38,646 bases of DNA from Bacteroidota bacterium (GTDB lineage: Bacteria > Bacteroidota > Ignavibacteria > Ignavibacteriales > Ignavibacteriaceae): NCBI GenBank assembly GCA_023453665.1, contig JAEXTA010000018.1, positions 1-38,646 on the forward strand, written 5' to 3'. The notes beneath the pieces are model-generated. The model was not told the origin of the DNA and ran no database searches. It worked only from the letters and a program-made list of their open reading frames with translations. Position numbers and translations under genes: made by a program. This document shows positions 23,370 through 31,799 of the stretch, piece by piece (position 1 is the first letter of the stretch; every line of letters begins with the position of its first letter).

Positions 23370-24149
23370 ATGAAATCAGTTTTGTTACTGTTAATTGGAG
23401 TCTTATGCCTGAATGTTGATTTGTTTTCACAGGATACTGTGTCCGAATTAGTTACTGACAGACCCGATAAAACCGAATCAGCGTCAATAGTGCCTGTCGG
23501 ATGGCTTCAGATAGAGACAGGATTGGAATTTTCTACAGAAGAAATTGATAATGATTCAAAGCTGAATTCAATAAATATTGCGGGAACTTTGTTTAGATAT
23601 GGAATTGCTGAAAGATTAGAAATCAGATTGGGTGGAACATATTTGATAGAAAATAATAAACAGCAAAGTTTTGAAACGGAAACGAAAGGACTTGCAGATT
23701 TTATGTTTGGTGCAAAGTACAATTTCGTTAGTGAGCAACAGTCAGTTCCTGATGTTGCAATTTTATTTCACCTATTTATGCCGCTTGGGGCAGAGAATTT
23801 CAAACCTATGAAAACTGAACCTCAGATGGTTGTATCAATTGCAAAATCAGTAACAGATTTCCTTTCACTTGGTTCTAATATTGGCGGGCAGTATAACAGC
23901 AGTGATGTAGAGATAAACTACCTTTATACTTTAACAGCAGGTTTTAGCTTAACTGAAAAACTTGGATCCTTCGTCGAGTTTTATTCTGAGTTGTATCCAT
24001 CTGAAAAGCCATTCATATCACTTGCTGCAGGATTTACTTTTCTGTTACTCCCAAATCTTCAATTAGATATTTCCGGCGGCAACGGGCTATTTCATAATCC
24101 AAAATTTTGGTATTTTAATAGTGGCATATCAATAAGAATCCCGAGGTAA
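23370..24149 (+). CDS. Outer-membrane beta-barrel protein (MetA-pathway/transporter-like)
   Basis: A 259-residue exported protein. Signal peptide 1-20 (MKSVLLLLIGVLCLNVDLFS). The mature part begins SELVTDRPDKTESASIVPVGWLQIETGLEF when read in two adjoining pieces: the 'TDRPD-x-T-x-S' opening and the 'G-x-x-Q-x-E-x-G' first strand typify the Phenol_MetA_deg/putative-transporter barrel family (PF13557). Alternating amphipathic strands continue to an aromatic/basic end (GISIRIPR). It follows the FeoB permease by 30 bp, so it may carry metal or metal complexes across the outer membrane, though the family has no proven substrate. Xth follows after 9 bp. Confidence 0.75.
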   Translation: MKSVLLLLIGVLCLNVDLFSQDTVSELVTDRPDKTESASIVPVGWLQIETGLEFSTEEIDNDSKLNSINIAGTLFRYGIAERLEIRLGGTYLIENNKQQSFETETKGLADFMFGAKYNFVSEQQSVPDVAILFHLFMPLGAENFKPMKTEPQMVVSIAKSVTDFLSLGSNIGGQYNSSDVEINYLYTLTAGFSLTEKLGSFVEFYSELYPSEKPFISLAAGFTFLLLPNLQLDISGGNGLFHNPKFWYFNSGISIRIPR

Positions 24150-24158
24150 TAAATAATT

Positions 24159-24938
24159 ATGAATAAATTAAAACTTCTCTCCTGGAACGTTAACGGAATC
24201 AGAGCAATTCAAAAAAAAGGATTTGTTGAATGGTTGTTGAAAGAAAACCCTGATATGCTTTGCATTCAGGAAACGAAAGCAAGTCCCGAACAACTATCAG
24301 AAGAATTGCTGAACATCAATGGTTACAAATCATTTTTCTCTTCATCAATTGTTAAGAAGGGTTACAGCGGCGTTGCAATTTATACAAAGGAAGAACCGGT
24401 AAAAGTCGAACACGGGTTTGGCATACCAAGATTTGATGATGAAGGCAGAATAGTTATCGCACACTATAAAAAATTTGTTTTGATAAACATTTATTATCCT
24501 AATGGCAAAGCAAGTGCAGAACGTCTTCAGTACAAAATGGATTTTTATGATGCCTTTCTTGAATACTCAAACAAGTTAGTAAAAGCTGGGAAGAAACTTG
24601 TTATATGCGGAGATGTAAACACGGCTCACAAAGAAATTGATCTTGCCCGACCAAAAGAAAATGAAAAGGTATCGGGCTTTCTTCCGATCGAAAGAGAATG
24701 GCTGGATATATTTTTTGAGAACGGTTATGTTGATACTTTCAGAATGTTTAACAGCGAGCCGGGACATTATTCCTGGTGGGACCAGGTAACACGCGCGCGT
24801 GAAAGAAATGTTGGCTGGAGAATCGATTACTTTTTTGTTTCTGAAAATTTCAGGAAGAATGTTAAAGACGCTTTCATACTGCCCGATATTATGGGTTCAG
24901 ATCACTGCCCTGTAGGAATAGAACTGGATATAAAGTAG
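24159..24938 (+). CDS. xth: Exodeoxyribonuclease III (AP endonuclease)
   Basis: A 259-residue EEP-fold nuclease that cuts DNA at abasic sites and degrades 3' ends, acting in base excision repair. Seen: LLSWNVNGIRA at 5-15, metal-binding E38 in CIQETKA, the YPNGKA loop, GDVNTAHKEIDLA with the catalytic Asp and Asn, DYFFVS, and the C-terminal GSDHCPV with the catalytic Asp-His pair. Length is normal. It may be cotranscribed with the iron operon (9-bp gap after the outer-membrane protein gene); coupling DNA repair to ferrous iron uptake would make sense against Fenton damage, but this is inference. Confidence 0.95.
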   Translation: MNKLKLLSWNVNGIRAIQKKGFVEWLLKENPDMLCIQETKASPEQLSEELLNINGYKSFFSSSIVKKGYSGVAIYTKEEPVKVEHGFGIPRFDDEGRIVIAHYKKFVLINIYYPNGKASAERLQYKMDFYDAFLEYSNKLVKAGKKLVICGDVNTAHKEIDLARPKENEKVSGFLPIEREWLDIFFENGYVDTFRMFNSEPGHYSWWDQVTRARERNVGWRIDYFFVSENFRKNVKDAFILPDIMGSDHCPVGIELDIK

Positions 24939-25003
24939 ATAGTTTTCTGCTGAATTAAACAGATAGAAAAGTTAACTTTCGACAAATATAAAATAGGTGT
25001 AGA

Positions 25004-25210
25004 ATGAGACAAGTAGTAATATACCCTGGAGAAGATGGTTTTTGGGTTGCGGAATGTCCAAGCCTTCCCGGTTGTATAAGTCAGGGTGAAACAAAAGAGG
25101 AAGCATTAAAAAATATTAAAGAGGCAATTGATCTTTATATTGAAACACTGGAAGATGATAAACTTCCTGTTCCCCCGGAAAAATTTGAAACCATAGTTAT
25201 TGCTGTATGA
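25004..25210 (+). CDS. hicB: HicB-family antitoxin, short form without DNA-binding domain
   Basis: A 68-residue HicB N-terminal domain: partial RNase H-like fold with VVIYPGEDGFWVAECPSLPG, then the helix TKEEALKNIKEAIDLYIE. It neutralises HicA by covering its active site. The usual C-terminal helix-turn-helix or ribbon-helix-helix is absent, so it cannot obviously repress its own promoter. The HicA start overlaps its stop by 4 bp (ATGA). The antitoxin-first order is the common one for this short form. Confidence 0.9.
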   Translation: MRQVVIYPGEDGFWVAECPSLPGCISQGETKEEALKNIKEAIDLYIETLEDDKLPVPPEKFETIVIAV

Positions 25211-25428
25211 CAAAACTACCTGTTGTTTCCGGGCAACAATGTGTAAAAGCTTTTTTAAGAATCGGGTTTATTGTGATAAGACAAAGAGGAAGTCATATAA
25301 TTCTTCGTCGTGATGACCCGTTTTCTCAAATTACCATTCCCAATCATAAAGTTATTGATCTTGGTACATTAAGATCAATTTTAAGAATGGCAGACTTATC
25401 CATAGAAAAATTTATTGATTTAATGTAA
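25207..25428 (+). CDS. hicA: HicA-family mRNA interferase toxin
   Basis: A 73-residue dsRBD-like toxin that cleaves mRNA. The features seen are LPVVSGQQCVKAFLRIGF, then the strand IRQRGSHIILRR with catalytic H30, ITIPNHKVIDLGTLRSIL, and the closing helix, which together match HicA over its whole length. Translation is coupled to the antitoxin by the 4-bp overlap. The terminator of the converging gene lies 30 bp downstream. Confidence 0.92.
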   Translation: MTKLPVVSGQQCVKAFLRIGFIVIRQRGSHIILRRDDPFSQITIPNHKVIDLGTLRSILRMADLSIEKFIDLM

Positions 25429-25458
25429 CTAAAATTTTTTTCTACAACTTTTAACAAT

Positions 25459-25484
25459 AAAAAAGCCTGCACAAGTGCAGGCTT
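25459..25484 (-). terminator. Intrinsic terminator of the 25508-28198 gene
   Basis: AAGCCTGCAC-aa-GTGCAGGCTT is a perfect 10-bp stem (25463-25484). On the minus strand it is followed by a T run (complement of the A run at 25459-25464), as expected for the end of the secreted-protein gene; it may also stop hicBA transcripts coming from the other side. Confidence 0.92.
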
Positions 25485-25507
25485 CGTATTGAGTCAACTG
25501 GGAAAAA

Positions 25508-28198
25508 TTATTTAGTAAGAATCATCTTCTTAGTAAACTTTTTATTTCCAGCTTCAAGTGAATAAATGTATATACCGCTTGATAAACTGCTTCCGTCAAA
25601 TTTTACCTGGTGTGTTCCTTCTTTCATTATTTCATCTATAAGTGTTGCTACTTTTTCGCCAAGCAAGTTATAAACTGAAAGTGTCGCGTGTGATTCAACA
25701 GGCAAATCAAACGTAAATGTGGTTGAAGGGTTGAAAGGGTTAGGATAATTCTGTCCAAGTGAAAATTCAGTCGGAAGATTTCCAAGTTCAACATTAACTA
25801 CATCACTGTATGAATAGCCACCGTCATTATCAAGTTGTTTTAACCTGTATGAATATTTACCGGAAACAATTTCGTTATCTGTGAATGAATATTTGTTAAC
25901 AGTATTTGAATTTCCGTTACCTGCAACAAAACCAATATTTTTCCATTCACTATTTGCTTCTGATTTTCTTTCAACTTCAAATCCAAAGTTTTGTACTTCG
26001 GTTGCAGTTTCCCACAAAAGTTTAACACTGTTTTTTGATGTGTTTGCATAGAAGGAAGTCAGCTCAACCGGCAGCGGTGAAAATTCATCTGTCACTGTGA
26101 AGATAAAAGTTTCAGCAGCATCTATATCATCAGGTAAAACGCCTGAAATATTTCTTGTAACTGCATTCTGACCAGCGCCGCTTATATCTCTCCATAGAAA
26201 ATTATCAAACTGCCAGATTCTCATTGCGTTAAGAGTTTTTCCGTTATCATCTGTAAGTACCCATGAAAGTGTAATTGTACGGTCTGATGATGTATAATTG
26301 TTTGAAGGAGTAAATTCCCATTTTCTGTTAATACCAGAATTAATTCCTACGTTAACAGCAGTTCCGGGACCTGAATATCTTTTAACCGTTATCGTTCCAA
26401 GATTGTCTGTGCCTGCTGAAATACTTACACCAACTCCGTTAAATGTTGAAGTGCCTGTTCCAACATTTGATGTAGTTGTTAATATTCCCTGAACATAACT
26501 GCCTGCTGATTCAGTAAGACTGCTGCCTGTCCAGGTAAGATTGTAGCCGTTTGTTTTTAAGTAACCGTTGGTACATGTAAGTGTGTTGGTAACAGTAAGA
26601 TTATCCTGAAGAAGTAACCCGTTAACATTGTTAACTGTTAGTGTATGTAAGTCAGCGACACTTGACGGCAAAGTTAAACCTGTGCTTGTACCGGCAAATG
26701 TAATTTTTGAACCCGAAGCTGAAGAAGCCACAAGTAATGTAGGAGTTCCTGCAACAGGGTTTTTAATTGTAAGTGTATTTCCACCTATTGTTAAATTGTC
26801 GTTTAGAGTAAGCACACCGTTGAATACCGCATTTGCATTAAGAGTTACGGGAGCATCAATAGTTACATTATTAATTACAGATGTTGAAGTTGGCAGTTCG
26901 CTTCCTGTTGTACTGCTTGCAGTATAACGCAGATCAACAGTACCTGAATATGAAACTGTTCCGGTTGTTGTCCATGCCCCGCTGTTTTTAGTAACTAAAA
27001 CACCGTTGCTGAATGTAAGGCTTCCGTTGTTAACAAAAGTACCGTTTGATAATTTTAATCCTTTACTAACAGTTAGTGAACCGCTTGTAAATGTAACAGT
27101 GCCTGCTGAATTGATTTCAAGATTTTCAATTACTCCGTTTGCGGTGATGCTTGCTGGATTTCCAGTTATAGATAAGTATGCTGAACCAAGGAATGAGCCA
27201 TAATTAACTAAACTTGCTGTCTGGAAAGAATGTCCTTCATTATAAAAAGAACTTCCGGAATTAATGGTTGTTGTTCCGGTTACTGTTTTAGAAGTATGAA
27301 GATGTACACCTGAAGGATTATCAACAATAAGATTAACAACCGATGAAAATTCATTTGATGTTGTAACCTGCGCTGCCGAACCGGCGTATTCAAGAGATGA
27401 TGAACCACCATAAGTTAATCCTGATGAACCAAGATTAAAAGAAGCTGTTCCCTGAAATGACAGTTTGCCATTAACAGTAATATTTCCGCCAAGTGATTTT
27501 ACTCCTGAACCAGCTAATGTAAGATTGTTATAAGTACCAGCAGGAATAGTTTGATTTCCCGAATAAGAATATTTAACAGTTCCGCCGTTAAAATTAAAAG
27601 TTACTCCGCTGCCGCCTATATTTTGTGAGTTAACAACCTCAAGCAAACCAGAAGTTATATTAAACGTAAGTGTGTTGGAAGTACAGTACACAACATTTGA
27701 TGATCTGTATAACTTCATAACAACACCATGATTGTAAACACTTGCTGCATTCTGAAGTTTAGCAATAAACTCAAGATAAACTATACCGCTTCCTGAACTT
27801 GCCTGTGTACCGCTGCTGCTGAGTGACAGCGCAATACGGTCAGTCGGGCTTCCGACTGTTCCATCACAAACGAAATCTCCGTTTAAATAAATGCCGAATA
27901 AAGTTCCAGAAGTGTTTCTGATTTCTGCATCAGTTTGAAGTTCTAAATTATTTATAGAAACATTTGCATTTAAAACAATTGAGTGGTTGGCAAGTATTTC
28001 AACATTTACTGAAGAGTTATTAGGAAAGTTTCCGGTAGGTTCCCAGGAATCGCCATCATATTCTAACCAGTCTGATGAATTATTCCAGAACCCGGTACCG
28101 CCGAATCCTGTGGGATTTGATCTGAAATCACCTATTTGCTGTGCATTGCTAATCGTAGCAATAAAAACTAACAATAAAAAAAGTACAAATTTATTCAC
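25508..28198 (-). CDS. Large T9SS-secreted protein with repetitive beta-strand region
   Basis: An 896-residue cargo of the type IX secretion system. GTG 28198 is the start, with GGGGAGGA 6 bases upstream; signal peptide MNKFVLFLLLVFIATISNAQ. Residues about 25-620 are Ser/Thr/Gly/Asn-rich with regularly spaced short strands (LTLNDNLTIGGNTLTI, LTVNNVNGLLLQDNLTVTNT), which suggests a beta-helix or adhesin-like stalk. A fibronectin-like domain follows at about 710-800 (PVELTSFYA, GFEVERKSE, YSYRLKQLDNDG). The last ~85 residues are the type A sorting domain (LGQNYPNPFNPSTTFTF, LSVYNLLGEKVATL, SSGIYIYSL). Very low Cys content and the absence of catalytic motifs suggest a structural surface or adhesion role. 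Confidence 0.88.
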   Translation of the reverse strand: MNKFVLFLLLVFIATISNAQQIGDFRSNPTGFGGTGFWNNSSDWLEYDGDSWEPTGNFPNNSSVNVEILANHSIVLNANVSINNLELQTDAEIRNTSGTLFGIYLNGDFVCDGTVGSPTDRIALSLSSSGTQASSGSGIVYLEFIAKLQNAASVYNHGVVMKLYRSSNVVYCTSNTLTFNITSGLLEVVNSQNIGGSGVTFNFNGGTVKYSYSGNQTIPAGTYNNLTLAGSGVKSLGGNITVNGKLSFQGTASFNLGSSGLTYGGSSSLEYAGSAAQVTTSNEFSSVVNLIVDNPSGVHLHTSKTVTGTTTINSGSSFYNEGHSFQTASLVNYGSFLGSAYLSITGNPASITANGVIENLEINSAGTVTFTSGSLTVSKGLKLSNGTFVNNGSLTFSNGVLVTKNSGAWTTTGTVSYSGTVDLRYTASSTTGSELPTSTSVINNVTIDAPVTLNANAVFNGVLTLNDNLTIGGNTLTIKNPVAGTPTLLVASSASGSKITFAGTSTGLTLPSSVADLHTLTVNNVNGLLLQDNLTVTNTLTCTNGYLKTNGYNLTWTGSSLTESAGSYVQGILTTTSNVGTGTSTFNGVGVSISAGTDNLGTITVKRYSGPGTAVNVGINSGINRKWEFTPSNNYTSSDRTITLSWVLTDDNGKTLNAMRIWQFDNFLWRDISGAGQNAVTRNISGVLPDDIDAAETFIFTVTDEFSPLPVELTSFYANTSKNSVKLLWETATEVQNFGFEVERKSEANSEWKNIGFVAGNGNSNTVNKYSFTDNEIVSGKYSYRLKQLDNDGGYSYSDVVNVELGNLPTEFSLGQNYPNPFNPSTTFTFDLPVESHATLSVYNLLGEKVATLIDEIMKEGTHQVKFDGSSLSSGIYIYSLEAGNKKFTKKMILTK

Positions 28199-28342
28199 GT
28201 TATCCTCCCCTGCTTGGATAATTTAATAATAAACGATTGCTGAATATTTATTGTTAAAAAGAACATAGCAATCGCAGTCCATTATCGAATGATTTCGTGA
28301 AAAGTTTATATTGAGGAGGGCTGTAGGTTAAATAAATATACG

Positions 28343-28379
28343 GTTGTCCCGGTACAGTAGTAAAATTAACCGGGACAAC
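28343..28379 (-). terminator. Probable terminator hairpin of the LamG-like gene
   Basis: GTTGTCCCGGT (28343-28353) and ACCGGGACAAC (28369-28379) form a perfect 11-bp stem with a 15-base loop, 12 bp after the stop of the 28392-29678 gene. There is no long T run, so it may be a weak terminator or a 3' stabilising hairpin. Confidence 0.55.
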
Positions 28380-28391
28380 AATATCAATTGG

Positions 28392-29678
28392 TTATTTAAT
28401 TAAACTCATTTTCATAACTTTTGAGTAAACACTTCCATCAATACCAGATGCATCTATCCTGTAAAAATAAATTCCGCTTGGCAGCTCAGTGCCGGCATTG
28501 AATTGAAGTGAATGATTATCTGCTTCCTGTATTTCATCAATCAGGGTTCTGATTTCCTGTCCAAGAGAGTTGAACAATTTTATAGTAACACGGCTTTGAA
28601 CAGCAAGCTGCCAGCTGATTGTTGTTGAGGGATTAAACGGGTTAGGATAGTTCTGAGCAAGTTGAAATACCGAAGGTGTTTTTACATCAGCTTCAATTTC
28701 ATTTGAATATTCAAATGTTCCGTCAAAGTCAGTTTGCTTTAAACGATAAATATATTTTCCGGGTTGAATATTATTATCACGGTATTCATAACTTTGTACC
28801 TCGGTTGTTGTCCCGAAGCCGTGAACAAAACCAAGTGATTCAAAATTTCCATCTGAAGATTTTCTCTCCACATCAAATCCTTTGTTGTTTGATTCTGAAG
28901 CGGTTATCCATTTAAGGGTTACAGAATTATTAATGACCGATGCTGTAAAACTTGTTAGCTCAACAGGCACAGCATAAGGGAGTGTCTGGTTCCAGGTTCC
29001 CGCTATTTCATCTACTCCAAGAGCTCTTCTGTAAAATCTGAATTCATCTAACATAGTACCAACAGGAATACTGTTAGCAGTTCCATATCCTCCGACTTTG
29101 AATGGAACTGCAGCACTGAGATTGAGGGGAGTTTGTGCTACTGCACTTTGAAATGAACCATTCACATAAGTTCTTATTTCCGAAAGTGAAGAATCATAAA
29201 CAAAGTGAACCACTGATGGTCCGGGCAAAACACCCAATACATTAACATTTGTTATTCCATTTCCACGTAGTGTAATGTTAGTATTTCCTGCAGCGCCATT
29301 TGTAAAACATCGGAAACTTGTTGTAATGTCGTTGCCAAATAGATATGTAGTTGAAGCCGAAGTCGGAAAATTGTTCATCCAGACTGATATCGTCCAGCTT
29401 GAAGTACCAACATCCATATTCCAACCCGAATTAACATGTGTAGTTGTTCCTGTTCCGCCATTTCCTAAAAGCGCATTATCAAACTGACCTGTCGGGCCCA
29501 TTGTCATATTTAATAAAGTTGCAGGATTTGTTCCGCCGCCGGGAGAAGCATAGTTTGGTGTTGTGGTTGTCCCTGAATCAAACTTATAGTAAAGTATTTC
29601 AGGCACATCATAGTTTTGTGAGTACAGAACACTAACGGATAACAGTAAGAGGAAAAGAACAGTGTAACATTGTTTCAT
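28392..29678 (-). CDS. T9SS-secreted LamG-like (concanavalin-fold) protein
   Basis: A 428-residue secreted protein. Signal peptide 1-20 (MKQCYTVLFLLLLSVSVLYS). Residues about 25-225 match a LamG/concanavalin jelly-roll: YYKFDSGTTTTPNYAS, FDNALLGNGG, WTISVWMNNFP, VHFVYDSSLSEIRTYVNGSF, LDEFRFYRRALGVDEIAG. A fibronectin-like segment follows (about 232-325, VPVELTSFTASV, KGFDVERKSS, YIYRLKQTDFDG) and then the type A sorting domain (LAQNYPNPFNPSTTISWQ ... SGIYFYRI). It likely binds carbohydrate or another surface ligand outside the cell. Its fibronectin and sorting parts are clearly related to those of the adjacent 896-residue protein, which suggests domain duplication. Confidence 0.88.
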   Translation of the reverse strand: MKQCYTVLFLLLLSVSVLYSQNYDVPEILYYKFDSGTTTTPNYASPGGGTNPATLLNMTMGPTGQFDNALLGNGGTGTTTHVNSGWNMDVGTSSWTISVWMNNFPTSASTTYLFGNDITTSFRCFTNGAAGNTNITLRGNGITNVNVLGVLPGPSVVHFVYDSSLSEIRTYVNGSFQSAVAQTPLNLSAAVPFKVGGYGTANSIPVGTMLDEFRFYRRALGVDEIAGTWNQTLPYAVPVELTSFTASVINNSVTLKWITASESNNKGFDVERKSSDGNFESLGFVHGFGTTTEVQSYEYRDNNIQPGKYIYRLKQTDFDGTFEYSNEIEADVKTPSVFQLAQNYPNPFNPSTTISWQLAVQSRVTIKLFNSLGQEIRTLIDEIQEADNHSLQFNAGTELPSGIYFYRIDASGIDGSVYSKVMKMSLIK

Positions 29679-29776
29679 AGTACCTCCTAAAGATTTATGT
29701 TATTATGGTAGGATAAAAACTGAACTTATTTTCTTAAAAAATAGTTATACATGCAAGCAACATCAGAAATTTATTT

Positions 29777-31123
29777 ATGAAACATGAAAGAATAAGACTT
29801 TTACAAAAGGGAATAGAATCAAGCGGTCCTATTATTTACTGGATGAGCCGCGATCAGCGTGTGCACGATAATTGGGCATTAGTATTCGCTCAGCAGTTAG
29901 CAATAGAAAAGAAAAAACCACTTGCCGTAGTATTCAATTTAGTTCCTGATTTTCTTGAAGCAACAATCCGTCAATATGGATTTATGCTAAAAGGATTAAA
30001 ACAAGTTGAAGAGGAATTAGGCAAATACAACATTCCGTTTTTTCTGATGACAGGCAGACCTGATAATGAAATTCCGGAATTTTTAAAACGTATTAATGCA
30101 TCAATTCTTTTAACCGACTTCGATCCTTTAAGAATTAAGAGAATATGGAAACGTGAAATAGCTAAAAAAATTTCAATTCCGTTTTATGAAGTTGACGCAC
30201 ATAACATTGTTCCGTGTTTATTTGTCTCAAACAAAGTTGAATACGGTGCATACACTATTCGTCCGAAAATCCATAAAGTGTTAATGGAGTTTCTTGATGA
30301 GTTTCCAGAAATAACAAAAATGAAAAAAAGTGAACTTAGTTCTGACAAAGTTGACTGGATTACTATTGAAAAATCATTAAACGTAAATCGTAATGTAAAA
30401 GAAGTTGATTGGATAAAACCCGGTGAAGCAGAAGCACATAAATCTCTGTATCATTTCCTCCAAAATAAATTTGAAAAGTATAATGAGTTAAGAAATGATC
30501 CCACAAAAGAAGGGCAATCAAATTTGTCGCCTTATCTTCACTTCGGACAAATATCAGCACAGCGAATTGCAATTGAAGTTCAGAAGTTTAACGGGAATAA
30601 GGAATCAGAGCAATCATTTCTTGAAGAACTTATAGTGAGAAGAGAACTTGCAGACAATTTTTGTTACTTCAATCATAATTATGATTCATGTGACGGATTT
30701 CATGACTGGGCTAAATCAACATTAAATTCACATAGAAAAGATAAGCGGGATTTTATTTACTCATTAAATCAGTTTGAAGCTGCCATTACACATGACAGTT
30801 TATGGAATGCCGCTCAGAATGAAATGTTAACAACAGGAAAAATGCATGGATATATGAGAATGTACTGGGCAAAAAAAATTCTTGAGTGGAGCAGATCACC
30901 GGAAGATGCAATGAAGACGGCAATTTATTTAAATGATAAATATGAACTCGATGGACGTGATCCGAATGGTTATACAGGTATTGCCTGGTCAATTGGCGGT
31001 GTACACGACAGGGCATGGTTTGAAAGACCGGTTCATGGAAAAGTGAGATATATGAATCGCAACGGCGCAGAAAAAAAGTTTGATGTGGACGCCTACATTG
31101 AAAAAAATAATCTAAAGCATTAA
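29777..31123 (+). CDS. phr: Class II CPD photolyase
   Basis: A 448-residue flavoprotein that uses blue light to split cyclobutane pyrimidine dimers. The start region IIYWMSRDQRVHDNWAL is the class II signature (Y-W-M-x-R-D-x-R-x-x-D-N-W-A). The FAD-binding C-terminal half is seen from SNLSPYLHFGQIS through ELIVRRELADNFCYF, HDSLWNAAQNEM, GYMRMYWAKKILEW, DGRDPNGYTGIAWSIGG to HDRAWFERPVHGKVRYM. Length agrees with the family. It stands alone, with the REP/transposase element beginning 37 bp after its stop. The CarH-like B12 sensor at 17784 is the only other probable light-related protein in the window. Confidence 0.97.
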   Translation: MKHERIRLLQKGIESSGPIIYWMSRDQRVHDNWALVFAQQLAIEKKKPLAVVFNLVPDFLEATIRQYGFMLKGLKQVEEELGKYNIPFFLMTGRPDNEIPEFLKRINASILLTDFDPLRIKRIWKREIAKKISIPFYEVDAHNIVPCLFVSNKVEYGAYTIRPKIHKVLMEFLDEFPEITKMKKSELSSDKVDWITIEKSLNVNRNVKEVDWIKPGEAEAHKSLYHFLQNKFEKYNELRNDPTKEGQSNLSPYLHFGQISAQRIAIEVQKFNGNKESEQSFLEELIVRRELADNFCYFNHNYDSCDGFHDWAKSTLNSHRKDKRDFIYSLNQFEAAITHDSLWNAAQNEMLTTGKMHGYMRMYWAKKILEWSRSPEDAMKTAIYLNDKYELDGRDPNGYTGIAWSIGGVHDRAWFERPVHGKVRYMNRNGAEKKFDVDAYIEKNNLKH

Positions 31124-31160
31124 CTTCTAATGTCAGTAAATCAATATTAATAAATATTTG

Positions 31161-31200
31161 CGCACGTAGGGACAGCATAATATGCTGTCCCTACGGTGCG
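31161..31200. repeat. REP hairpin, copy 1 (left of transposase)
   Basis: The 29-base core (31166-31194) has a 13-bp perfect stem and AAT loop. The outer arms CGCAC (31161-31165) and GTGCG (31196-31200) extend the stem, with one bulged G at 31195. Confidence 0.93.
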
Positions 31201-31209
31201 ATAAATCTC

Positions 31210-31700
31210 ATGTATCCAAGAAAACCAAACAGACATAAAATGCACGACTATTCAACTGCCGGATATTATTATCTGACTATCTGCATTGACGATAATAACT
31301 TCACCCTTAGTAAAATAGAAAATTCTGAATCTGTACTAAATGAATACGGTAAAGTTACGAAAAGAATCTTATGACTATACCAGAGGTTTACAAGTCAATT
31401 GAACTTGATGAATTTATAATTATGCCGGATCATATTCATTGTATTCTGATTATAAACGATGACAACTATAAAACTTTAGACAGAACGAAAATGCTGCTTT
31501 CAAATGCCATTCAACAATTCAAAAAAATAAGTACGATGCAGCTTAAAGAAATGGGTTATAAAGGAAAACTCTGGCAAAGATCTTTTTATGATAGGATAAT
31601 AAGAAACGAAAAAGAGCTATATATGGTGAGAAAGTACATTCGTGAGAATCCCCTCAGATATGAACTGAAACCAGGATATACTGACAATTTAGATTTATGA
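31210..31700 (+). pseudogene. REP-associated tyrosine transposase (RAYT, Y1/HuH), frameshifted
   Basis: The first frame (ATG 31210 to TGA 31372-31374, 54 residues) encodes the RAYT start: MYPRKPNRHKMHDYSTAGYY, then YLTICIDDNNF and LNEYGKVTKRIL. The second frame (ATG 31371 to TGA 31698-31700, 109 residues) continues at the next expected position: IELDEFIIMPDHIHCILII with the HuH metal pair, then LWQRSFYDRIIRNEKEL with the nucleophile Tyr, and VRKYIRENPLRYEL. A -1 shift at the overlap ATGA would rejoin the two into a normal ~163-residue enzyme. All catalytic residues are kept, so either the break is recent or the parts are made by coupled translation or frameshifting. Confidence 0.85.
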
Positions 31701-31708
31701 AATATGCA

Positions 31709-31739
31709 GGTAGGGACAGCATAATATGCTGTCCCTACC
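31709..31739. repeat. REP hairpin, copy 2 (right of transposase)
   Basis: The same 29-base core as copy 1 at 31710-31738, with one extra G-C pair outside (31709 and 31739). It starts 9 bases after the transposase stop and could also act as a terminator-like hairpin. Confidence 0.93.
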
Positions 31740-31799
31740 CGTGGAGATATTAAATATTTTATTATCTTGCGACCCCAATTAAAGAAGAAAAATTAATCC

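Larger units (their letters stand above)
31161..31739 (+). mobile_element. REP-flanked tyrosine transposase element (REPtron-like)
   Basis: A RAYT-type transposase gene (31210-31700) is bracketed by two hairpins with the identical 29-base core GTAGGGACAGCAT-aat-ATGCTGTCCCTAC (31166-31194 and 31710-31738). This is the layout of REP-associated tyrosine transposases, single-strand (HuH) enzymes that handle REP palindromes. The gene is split into two frames, so this copy may be inactive. Confidence 0.85.

Noticed and set aside
26298..27203. Several Val/Pro/Leu-rich open frames on the plus strand inside the large T9SS gene (26298-26492, 26628-26927, 27006-27203)
   Set aside because: They are complements of the repetitive Asn/Thr/Gly codons of the real minus-strand gene, have no ribosome-binding sites and no recognisable domains.
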